Shown here piece after piece: positions 6,924 through 11,476 of a stretch of DNA of 11,476 nt; position 1 is the first letter of the stretch, and each line of letters starts with the position of its first letter. Source of the DNA: 630D-37 sp037447295 (GTDB lineage Bacteria; Chloroflexota; Anaerolineae; Anaerolineales; Villigracilaceae); NCBI GenBank assembly GCA_037447295.1, contig JBBIGZ010000087.1:1-11476 (forward strand), read 5' to 3'. Under the pieces are notes generated by a model, which saw only the letters and a list, made by a program, of their open reading frames with translations, ran no database searches and was not told where the DNA came from. The translations under genes were made by a program, and so were the position numbers.

Positions 6924-7828
6924 GGGAACACCTTTGCAAACAATAAACCGAGCCAAAAGAAGAGACTATACCTCAGCGCTAGTTGACCGGTGCCGGCCAG
7001 GGTGGCATTCAGCGCCCGACCGCGCACCTGCCAAACCTGGCGGATCAGCGCCACTGCCTGGGGGAGTGCCAGCCAGGGAACGATCGCTCCCCAGGGAAGG
7101 AATTTCAAGGCGATCAAGAGGGGCAAAAGGCCAAAAGCGAAGAGGACGAGGAGAGTATATTCCCAAACCGTGCCTTTCTCCCCGAGATAGACGGCGAGGG
7201 TGCGTTTGCCGGCCGCTCGATCCTGTGCCAGATCGCGCAGATTGTTGACCACCAGGATGGCCGTGGTCAACGCGCCGATCGGCAGCGCCGCCCACCAGAC
7301 GAGTGGATGAAGAGCAAGCGCCTGTACGTAATAGGTACCGACCACACAGGCCAGGCCAAAGTAGAGAAAGACAAAGAAGTCTCCCAGCCCGTAATATCCC
7401 AGTGGGAAGGGGCCGCCGGTATAGCCGATCGCCGCCAGGATGGCTGTGACCCCGATCAAAGCGATCGGCCAGCCGGCGCGGACGATTAGGAAAACCCCGA
7501 TCAGGGCAGCCAACAGGAAAACAAGCCACATGCCGCGCTTGACTTCTTGCGGCGAAAGCAGCCCGGCGCGCGTCACCCGTAAGGGGCCCAAGCGCTCGGC
7601 CGTATCGGCACCGCGCTCAAAATCATAGACATCGTTGGCCAAATTGCTACCGATTTGCAGCAAGATCGCCCCGAACAAGGCCAACACAGCAGAGGGCAGA
7701 TGCCAGCGCCCTTGCCACCAGGCCAAGGCGGTGCCCATCACCACCCCGGCGATCGAGGCCGGCAAGGTCCGCGGACGTGCCGCCAACCACCAGATTTGCC
7801 ATTTGGATAAATTAGGAGACTCGCTCAC
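6920..7828 (-). CDS. menA: 1,4-dihydroxy-2-naphthoate polyprenyltransferase (MenA)
   Basis: A 302-aa polytopic UbiA-superfamily membrane enzyme that attaches the polyprenyl chain to DHNA, giving demethylmenaquinone. The two Asp-rich prenyl-diphosphate/Mg sites are present: NLANDVYDFERGAD and NNLRDLAQDRAAGKRTLAVYLG. The MenA-like GYTGGPFPLGYYGLGDFFVFLYFG block lies between them. About eight or nine hydrophobic helices are visible. The frame is open to a TTG at 7843, but GTG at 7828 is preferred because GGAG lies 7 nt upstream (CGGAGTGTTGTC). The TTG would add five residues. It is the first gene of the minus-strand operon; its TGA overlaps the menG ATG by four bases. Together with MenG it marks menaquinone respiration. 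Confidence 0.92.
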   Translation of the reverse strand: MSESPNLSKWQIWWLAARPRTLPASIAGVVMGTALAWWQGRWHLPSAVLALFGAILLQIGSNLANDVYDFERGADTAERLGPLRVTRAGLLSPQEVKRGMWLVFLLAALIGVFLIVRAGWPIALIGVTAILAAIGYTGGPFPLGYYGLGDFFVFLYFGLACVVGTYYVQALALHPLVWWAALPIGALTTAILVVNNLRDLAQDRAAGKRTLAVYLGEKGTVWEYTLLVLFAFGLLPLLIALKFLPWGAIVPWLALPQAVALIRQVWQVRGRALNATLAGTGQLALRYSLFFWLGLLFAKVFP

Positions 7829-7901
7829 GACAACACTCCGCAAGACGCAGGATAAGATAATGCGTAAGACCGATTGAGTCTAGGTCAGAGAACGCGCAGT
7901 A

Positions 7902-7917
7902 GCACAGGTCGCTGTGC
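7902..7917 (-). promoter_or_regulatory. Hairpin in the presumed menA leader
   Basis: GCACAG-GTCG-CTGTGC forms a perfect 6-bp stem with a 4-nt loop, about 75 nt upstream of the menA GTG and downstream of the presumed -10 on the minus strand. No U-tract follows on either strand, so it is not an intrinsic terminator. Function unknown. Confidence 0.35.
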
Positions 7918-7981
7918 CCTCGAGCCACAATCCGAACGGTTGACCCTCAAAAGATCGCATGCGGCTAGATCGGGCATTCCC

Positions 7982-7987
7982 ATTATA
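7982..7987 (-). promoter_or_regulatory. Possible -10 element for the menA operon
   Basis: A perfect TATAAT on the minus strand, 154 nt upstream of the menA GTG. No matching -35 is found 15-18 bp upstream (the bases there read AACGAT). Its position in a non-coding, less GC-rich stretch with the correct orientation makes it the best candidate for the operon promoter, giving a leader of about 145-150 nt. Confidence 0.4.
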
Positions 7988-8125
7988 CAACAATCCCTGA
8001 AGGCATCGTTTTCCTGCTCCCGAATTGTCGGCTTGAGGATCCCAATCGGCAACACAAATTTTGAGAAATTCGGCAGTCGATCGCTTTTGCTGAAAACGCC
8101 GAAAAGCCCTAACGAACGCAAAATA

Positions 8126-8154
8126 TAGACCGCAAAGGTCATTCATGGTAAAAT
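8126..8154 (+). promoter_or_regulatory. Promoter of the tRNA-Arg gene
   Basis: -35 TAGACC (8126-8131, 4 of 6 to TTGACA), a 17-bp spacer, and -10 TAAAAT (8149-8154, 5 of 6) preceded by TGG, an extended -10. The expected transcription start near 8161 is about 8 nt before the first base of the tRNA, a usual distance. Confidence 0.65.
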
Positions 8155-8168
8155 TCGGGCGCACCGAT

Positions 8169-8238
8169 GCCCCTGTAGCTCAGTGGATAGAGTTGGCCTC
8201 CGGAGCCAAAGACGGCAGTTCGAATCTGCCCAGGGGTA
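8169..8238 (+). tRNA. tRNA-Arg (anticodon CCG), unusually short
   Basis: The cloverleaf is readable by eye. The 7-bp acceptor is GCCCCTG/CAGGGGT with a terminal G-U pair. The D-arm is GCTC-AGTGGATA-GAG with conserved A14, G18G19 and A21. The anticodon arm is TTGGC-CTCCGGA-GCCAA, anticodon CCG at 8200-8202 with G37 3' to it. A 4-nt variable loop and a perfect TΨC arm GGCAG-TTCGAAT-CTGCC follow, then discriminator A at 8238. The anticodon reads CGG (Arg). CCA is not encoded (CTG follows). Total length is 70 nt; two bases expected at positions 25-26, between the D-stem and anticodon stem, are absent, so the D-stem has only three pairs if the anticodon stem keeps five. A promoter upstream and a terminator downstream argue for an expressed gene. 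Damage or sequence error in the D-arm remains possible. Confidence 0.85.
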
Positions 8239-8240
8239 CT

Positions 8241-8263
8241 GCCGCCGCACAGGCGGCTTTTTT
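8241..8263 (+). terminator. Intrinsic terminator of the tRNA-Arg gene
   Basis: GCCGCC-GCACA-GGCGGC, a perfect 6-bp all-GC stem with a 5-nt loop, followed directly by T6 (8258-8263). It starts 2 nt after the discriminator base of the tRNA and ends 3 nt before the start codon of the lipoprotein gene. Confidence 0.85.
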
Positions 8264-8266
8264 CCT

Positions 8267-9334
8267 ATGCGTAACCTCCTCCTGTCTCTCCTGCTCTTTC
8301 TCATCGGCTGTACCTCGGCTCCCCTCACCCCTGTTCCTGCCATCAATCCATCCCCATCCATCACGCCCACCCTTTCCCCCTATCCGACCCTCGCGCCGAA
8401 CGGCGAGATGACGTTCACTCCATCGCCGCCGAGGGCGGCAACCCCCACCCCTCTGCGCGGACAAACAACCACCCGGCTCAACGTCCGCCGGGCGCCGAAC
8501 AGCACGGCAGAAGTGCTGGGTATCCTGGAGGCCGGGGTTGAAATACAAATCCTGGCCCAAGATGCCACCCACTCCTGGTTGTTGATCCTATACCCAGATG
8601 CCACAGGGAAGGGCTGGATCAGCGCTACGTATGTGACAGGGGTATCGAAGGAATCCATCCCCCTATGGAACGAGCCGCTGGCACTGGTGCTCCAACCGCT
8701 CAATGTGCGCAGTGGGCCTGGCACGTCTTTCAACAGCCTGGGCATGCTCCAGGCCGGCGATCTGGTCAAAGCGCTCGGCAAGGATGAATTCGGCGCATGG
8801 ATACAAATCGAATACGCAATAGGGCCACAGGGGGTCGGTTGGGTCAATGCCGCATTTCTGCGCCTGGAAAACGCCGAGCGATTGCCGATCCTTTCCCCCG
8901 AAGGCACGGTGATCGGCACCGGCACCCCACCGGCAGCTACGCCAACAGTCACTTCCACCCTGCGCCCGGCAATGTCCGATGAAGATTCGCGGAGCGCTCC
9001 GCTTTGGACGGTTGACTTTTCGCCCATCCCTCCCCGCCAGGTGATCCTCGAAGATGAAATCTCCGCGCCGCAAGGCGATGCAGAAGATTGGATACGCGTT
9101 CAGATCACCGCGGCACTTAAGCTCGAGGTCCGACTAGCCTGCGAGCCGCAGGGGCAGCTGCGGCTGGAACGTTGGAACGAGCAGGGAGTGCAGGAAGTGA
9201 TCCCTCTGCCGTGTAACGGGGAAGGCGTTTTCCTTTCCGCCGATGCTCCTTCCCTGCTCCGTATTTTGGCTCTCAGCGAAGGGGATGGACTTCACTCGAT
9301 CCGTTACCGTTTGCGGTTACGCCTGATCGAGTGA
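8267..9334 (+). CDS. SH3b-domain lipoprotein with C-terminal PPC-like domain
   Basis: A 355-aa predicted surface lipoprotein. A short signal peptide MRNLLLSLLLFLIGC ends in lipobox LIGC with C15 the lipidated residue. A Thr/Pro/Ser-rich linker follows to about residue 65. There are two bacterial SH3 (SH3b) repeats at about 66-125 and 138-202, with the hallmark LNVRRAPNST and LNVRSGPGTS turns and GWIS/GWVN near their ends. A second Thr/Pro linker comes at 215-235. A C-terminal beta-rich domain at about 256-352 (EISAPQGDAEDWIRVQI) resembles the PPC fold. SH3b repeats usually bind cell-wall peptides or proteins; the ligand is unknown. The start at 8267 is chosen for the signal peptide; the frame runs open to 8183 but that part lies inside the tRNA. 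No proper Shine-Dalgarno is present: the only purine-rich stretch, AGGCGG at 8251-8256, is the terminator's 3' arm. The gene converges on, and overlaps by 18 nt, the next gene. Confidence 0.85.
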   Translation: MRNLLLSLLLFLIGCTSAPLTPVPAINPSPSITPTLSPYPTLAPNGEMTFTPSPPRAATPTPLRGQTTTRLNVRRAPNSTAEVLGILEAGVEIQILAQDATHSWLLILYPDATGKGWISATYVTGVSKESIPLWNEPLALVLQPLNVRSGPGTSFNSLGMLQAGDLVKALGKDEFGAWIQIEYAIGPQGVGWVNAAFLRLENAERLPILSPEGTVIGTGTPPAATPTVTSTLRPAMSDEDSRSAPLWTVDFSPIPPRQVILEDEISAPQGDAEDWIRVQITAALKLEVRLACEPQGQLRLERWNEQGVQEVIPLPCNGEGVFLSADAPSLLRILALSEGDGLHSIRYRLRLRLIE

Positions 9335-10594
9335 GATCGGGCGCGGGGACGCCACTTGCAGGAAAGCCGCCGTCGTGCCCATCATCGCCAGGCCGGTTAG
9401 CAGGCTGTTGGTGCCTTCATAGGGCAAGAGGTTGATAATACCAGTAAAGATCCCTGCGCTCATCCCTAAAAATTGCACAAGTGGGGGCAGAAAAACCCAC
9501 CATAGCAGCGGGCGGAATGAGAGTGTCTCTTGAGCCAAAACTGCTAACAAGAGCGGCAAGAGGATCATAGCCATGTGATAATGCGCATGCCAGGTAACAA
9601 TCAGGGTAGCGGCAAAGATGCGCAAAAGAGCAGTGGCGTAGTGATCTCCCATAGGGGATTTCAGCACAGGGCGCAAGGCAAACCAAAGGGTCAAGGCGCT
9701 GCCGATCAACGCGAGCGCCCAAGCCGGCCCGGAGCCGATCCATCTGCCAAGGTGTTCGGCTACCATACGCCAGTTCATCATGTTAGAAGGATTAATGGCA
9801 ACCAGCGCATTCCCTTCGTTTCCCCAAAAGCGGCTCAGGGTGAAAAAATTGCGCACTCCTTGGCCGCCGAGCAGCAAAGCAGAAATCGCGAAGAGCACCG
9901 CCGAGGCAGATGAGAACCCGGCAAGCACCTTCCAGGCGCGCCAGATCAGCAGGATCGGAAGGATCAAAAGCAACGTCTGAGGCTTGAGCAACATCCCGGC
10001 CAGCCATACACCGGCACGATAGGGGTGACTTTGGCGCAGATTCCAGAAGAATTCTCCCACGCAAATCACCAGCCAGACGTTTAACTGCCCCCAGAAAAAA
10101 TTGCCGAAGACGGGAAAGGAGAAGAGCAGGAACAAGAAGGGGCGCCTAAGACGAGGCCACTCACCAAGACGCTGGAGGTAGAAAAGCAGATACCCAAGCA
10201 GGAGGCCCAGGTTCGACACCGTCCATATCCAGAAACTGATTTGGGGCGAAAGGCGCGCCAAAAGCGACATCGGTAAAAGGAAGATCGGCAAGTAGGGAGC
10301 CGGAATTGGACTAAAGACCAGGTTCGTCGGATCCGGATTTGGGACCAGGGGCTGTTGCACGCGGCGCAAAACGTCCAAGCGGTAAACTTGCGCAAAGCCT
10401 TGCTCGGCAGCAATGTGACCGGCGCTCCAAAGCGCCAGGTAATCCGAGGCCAGCGAAAGAAAGAAAAGCCCCTGGGTCAACGGAATGAGAAACCAGATTA
10501 GGTAATAGGTGGCTAGCGCCGCTAACCCCAGGTTTTGCCGGCCAACAGCACCCAAACGTTGAAAAGGAAGACGAGAAACTGGACGCACCGACAT
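9317..10594 (-). CDS. Polytopic membrane glycosyltransferase, GT87-like
   Basis: A 425-aa protein with about ten hydrophobic helices (first about 22-48). The first extracytoplasmic loop begins with SDYLALWSAGHIAAEQGFAQVYR; D51 corresponds to the catalytic Asp of GT-C/GT87 enzymes. It is followed by VFSPIPAPYLPIFLLP (93-108), the family's aromatic/Pro block before helix 2. Further GT87-like signs are GQLNVWLVICV (169-179), the Lys in GMLLKPQTLLLILP (200-213), and WHAHYHMAMILLPLL (335-349). Such enzymes use polyprenyl-phosphate sugars, often mannose, on the outer face of the membrane. Acceptor and sugar cannot be told. The 3' end overlaps the convergent lipoprotein gene. No Shine-Dalgarno precedes the ATG; a TACAAT ends 6 nt before it, so a leaderless mRNA is likely. 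Confidence 0.78.
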   Translation of the reverse strand: MSVRPVSRLPFQRLGAVGRQNLGLAALATYYLIWFLIPLTQGLFFLSLASDYLALWSAGHIAAEQGFAQVYRLDVLRRVQQPLVPNPDPTNLVFSPIPAPYLPIFLLPMSLLARLSPQISFWIWTVSNLGLLLGYLLFYLQRLGEWPRLRRPFLFLLFSFPVFGNFFWGQLNVWLVICVGEFFWNLRQSHPYRAGVWLAGMLLKPQTLLLILPILLIWRAWKVLAGFSSASAVLFAISALLLGGQGVRNFFTLSRFWGNEGNALVAINPSNMMNWRMVAEHLGRWIGSGPAWALALIGSALTLWFALRPVLKSPMGDHYATALLRIFAATLIVTWHAHYHMAMILLPLLLAVLAQETLSFRPLLWWVFLPPLVQFLGMSAGIFTGIINLLPYEGTNSLLTGLAMMGTTAAFLQVASPRPISLDQA

Positions 10595-10600
10595 AGGTCA

Positions 10601-10606
10601 ATTGTA
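10601..10606 (-). promoter_or_regulatory. Putative -10 of the GT87-like gene (leaderless)
   Basis: TACAAT on the minus strand ends 6 nt before the start codon at 10594, so transcription would begin at or next to the A of ATG. No Shine-Dalgarno lies between. The -35 is poor (TTGCGC at a 15-bp spacing, 3 of 6). Confidence 0.4.
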
Positions 10607-10667
10607 TCAAGAATGAGTCCAGCGCAAAAACCATCTCTGCCATGCCATGTGGGCTCGATTCAATGGG

Positions 10668-10687
10668 ACACGGACAAACACGGACGA
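10668..10687. repeat. Two tandem 10-bp units, ACACGGACAA/ACACGGACGA
   Basis: The 8-mer ACACGGAC occurs at 10668-10675 and 10678-10685, exactly 10 bp apart, followed by a CACAG partial copy. Its complement (CCGTGTTTGTCCGTGT) resembles phrases found in intergenic filler of many bacterial genomes. It lies in the divergent region between the GT87-like gene and the lipoprotein gene. The helical spacing would also suit a two-site operator. Confidence 0.5.
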
Positions 10688-10712
10688 CACAGAAAAATGT
10701 GAACAGTTCTAC

Positions 10713-10732
10713 GGCCAAAACGGTTTTTGGCC
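10713..10732. promoter_or_regulatory. Perfect 8-bp inverted repeat upstream of a promoter, possible operator
   Basis: GGCCAAAA-CGGT-TTTTGGCC: a perfect 8-bp repeat with a 4-bp centre, ending 6 bp before the -35 TTGACA. No U-tract follows on either strand, so it does not look like a terminator. Its place fits an activator or repressor site for the plus-strand promoter. Confidence 0.45.
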
Positions 10733-10738
10733 ACGACA

Positions 10739-10769
10739 TTGACAAATAGAACTAATTATTTGTTAAAAT
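10739..10769 (+). promoter_or_regulatory. Strong sigma-70-type promoter of the downstream lipoprotein gene
   Basis: Consensus -35 TTGACA (10739-10744) and -10 TAAAAT (10764-10769) with TG at the extended position (TGTTAAAAT from 10761), 19-bp spacer; TTAAAA at 10763-10768 gives 18 bp. The spacer is strongly AT-rich. Transcription would begin near 10776, giving a leader of about 243 nt before the TTG start at 11019. Confidence 0.65.
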
Positions 10770-10781
10770 CGCGTTATTTTC

Positions 10782-10801
10782 TTAGATATATTTGAATCTA
10801 A
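10782..10801 (+). promoter_or_regulatory. Inverted repeat just downstream of the predicted transcription start
   Basis: TTAGAT and ATCTAA (10782-10787 and 10796-10801) flank an 8-nt AT-rich centre, within 6-25 nt of the predicted start. It could be an operator or a weak RNA hairpin. Chance cannot be excluded in AT-rich sequence. Confidence 0.3.
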
Positions 10802-10825
10802 AAGTTTGAAACGCTTCGAGGGCGT

Positions 10826-10851
10826 GTCCTTTTGTGTTGAAAGGACTTTTT
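10826..10851 (+). terminator. Terminator-like hairpin inside the leader (possible attenuator)
   Basis: GTCCTTT-TGTGTTG-AAAGGAC is a perfect 7-bp stem with a 7-nt loop, followed at once by T5 (10847-10851). A smaller hairpin ACGC/GCGT (10811-10825) abuts it. It ends about 75 nt after the predicted transcription start and about 167 nt before the next start codon. It would therefore either make a short RNA or gate readthrough into the lipoprotein gene. Confidence 0.55.
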
Positions 10852-11018
10852 GCAGTAAACTCATATGGGCTATGCCCTATGAACGGAGCTTCTCGAATTC
10901 ATTCGGCCTCCTTGCCGCCCCGACGATTTATCGCGGGCAGCGATTATGAAGATATAAGAACATGACTGTATGCGGAACACCGTTCGTCCTGGTTCGTTAA
11001 ACCAGTAGGAGGTGCCCC
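10852..11018 (+). promoter_or_regulatory. Structured distal leader with possible anti-Shine-Dalgarno
   Basis: No gene fits here. Several hairpins can be drawn: CATA(T)GGGC/GCCCTATG at 10862-10881; GCCGCCC.../GGGCAGC with an inner CGA/TCG pairing at 10914-10942; GAAC/GTTC at 10975-10985; and CTGGTT-CGTTA-AACCAG at 10989-11005, ending directly at the Shine-Dalgarno. CCTCCT at 10907-10912 is exactly complementary to the AGGAGG at 11007-11012 and could mask it. The segment does not match any riboswitch consensus I can recall. Confidence 0.4.
11006..11013 (+). promoter_or_regulatory. Strong ribosome binding site deciding a TTG start
   Basis: TAGGAGGT, nearly full Shine-Dalgarno complementarity; AGGAGG ends 6 nt before the TTG at 11019. 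It supports initiation at TTG, since no ATG or GTG at a suitable distance opens this frame. Confidence 0.8.
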
Positions 11019-11476
11019 TTGCGTCGTGTATTTCTCTTCCTACTCATCCTACTGTTTGCCTGCCAACCAACCCCGGCAGTGCTGGCTCCTCAGAAAATGC
11101 CAAAAAAGCGCCCAGCTACTTCCCTTCCTGCATTCACTCCTATCCCCCAAGAAACTCCCTCGGCCCAGGGAAACGTCTCTCCCCAGGAACTGTTCCGTTG
11201 GGAAAGCGCTTCTCCATGCGCTTTTCTGAGCATCGGTGATGAATTGGTCACCTTTGGAGAATGCAATGCCGCGCCACAGTCCATCCCAGAAACGATGGCG
11301 CGTGAGTTGCGTCAACAGGTGATCCGCTGGACCCAGACCTATGCCGAGGGCGAAAGCGAAACCGCGGCGGGGAAAATCATCCTCCAGGGTCATGGGGATA
11401 AGCCGTTGCCACCTGAGATTGCCCGTCAGATGGCGGAATGGGCCAAGGCACAATGGGGGATCGCCGTTTCCGGACG
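11019..11476 (+). CDS. Lipoprotein of unknown function, TTG start, partial (runs off window)
   Basis: The frame is open for 152 codons from TTG to the window end, with no stop, so the 3' end is missing. The N-terminus reads MRRVFLFLLILLFACQPTP, a lipoprotein signal peptide with lipobox LFAC and C15 as the lipidation site, followed by a Pro/Thr/Ser-rich linker to about residue 55. The visible mature domain (about 58-152) begins FRWESASPCAFLSIGDELVTFGEC, with C67 and C82 possibly forming a disulfide. It continues with a likely helix (ETMARELRQQVIRWTQTYAEG) and a strand-like KIILQGHGD followed by a second helix (PPEIARQMAEWAKAQW). I do not recognise the domain. The gene is preceded by a strong promoter and a long structured leader, so its expression is probably regulated. 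It is the second predicted lipoprotein within 3 kb. Confidence 0.75.
   Translation, partial: MRRVFLFLLILLFACQPTPAVLAPQKMPKKRPATSLPAFTPIPQETPSAQGNVSPQELFRWESASPCAFLSIGDELVTFGECNAAPQSIPETMARELRQQVIRWTQTYAEGESETAAGKIILQGHGDKPLPPEIARQMAEWAKAQWGIAVSG

Larger units (their letters stand above)
7829..8125. other. Intergenic region between menA and the tRNA promoter
   Basis: About 300 bp with no convincing gene. A minus-strand frame at 7885-8142 (85 aa) has no recognisable motif and no good Shine-Dalgarno. The segment holds a minus-strand TATAAT (7982-7987), a 6-bp hairpin (7902-7917) in the presumed menA leader, and an inverted repeat TTCGGC/GCCGAA (8069-8074 and 8098-8103). It is less GC-rich than the flanking genes. 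Confidence 0.55.

Noticed and set aside
7885..8142. Possible small minus-strand protein (85 aa) upstream of menA
   Set aside because: No Shine-Dalgarno, no motif, and it would overlap the tRNA promoter and contain the presumed menA -10. Treated as non-coding.
8183..8266. Longer start of the SH3b lipoprotein at 8183
   Set aside because: That extension lies in the tRNA and terminator and would bury the signal peptide and lipobox inside the protein.
10776..11018. 6S RNA, RNase P RNA, SRP RNA, tmRNA or a known riboswitch in the leader
   Set aside because: Hallmark sequences of these RNAs that I can recall were looked for and not found, and the ends do not form a long closing stem as in 6S RNA. 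Kept as an unassigned structured leader.

Overview
The window (about 60% GC by eye) looks like a chromosomal segment from a menaquinone-using anaerobic or facultative bacterium, most likely a Chloroflexota member of the Anaerolineae/Thermoflexia type. The assignment is an inference. It rests on the Thr/Pro-rich SH3-domain lipoproteins, the menA-menG pair, a GT87 membrane glycosyltransferase and the unusual subunit layout of the formate dehydrogenase. No mobile element, CRISPR array or phage gene was seen.

Region 1 (1-5077, + strand) is a compact operon for a soluble, NAD-linked, molybdenum/tungsten formate dehydrogenase. It holds an N-terminally short CBS-domain protein, a NuoE-NuoF fusion (HoxF-like diaphorase), a separate NuoG-N/HoxU-like iron-sulfur protein, and the catalytic FdhA-type subunit with an active-site Cys. 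Electrons from formate would pass from Mo/W through the FdhA [4Fe-4S] cluster and the HoxU-like clusters to FMN and NAD+ in the fusion protein. All metal ligands of these paths are visible, except that the His/Cys cluster motif typical of NuoG N-termini is absent.

Region 2 (5111-7828, - strand) is a second tight operon read in the order menA, menG, hotdog thioesterase, HAD phosphatase. MenA and MenG are the last two steps of menaquinone synthesis. The thioesterase is a candidate for the DHNA-CoA hydrolysis step just before MenA. A 300-bp non-coding stretch upstream carries a -10 element and a leader hairpin.

Region 3 (8126-9334, + strand) has a promoter, a short tRNA-Arg(CCG), an intrinsic terminator, and, starting only 3 nt after the terminator, an SH3b lipoprotein gene. 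Region 4 (9317-10594, - strand) is a GT87-like polytopic glycosyltransferase that overlaps the lipoprotein gene tail to tail by 18 nt and appears leaderless.

Region 5 (10607-11476, + strand) is a regulatory-looking intergenic segment: a 10-bp-period repeat, a perfect inverted repeat, a strong promoter, and a long structured leader with a terminator-like hairpin and a possible anti-Shine-Dalgarno. It leads into a TTG-initiated lipoprotein gene that is cut off by the window end. This leader is the best candidate here for an undescribed regulatory element.
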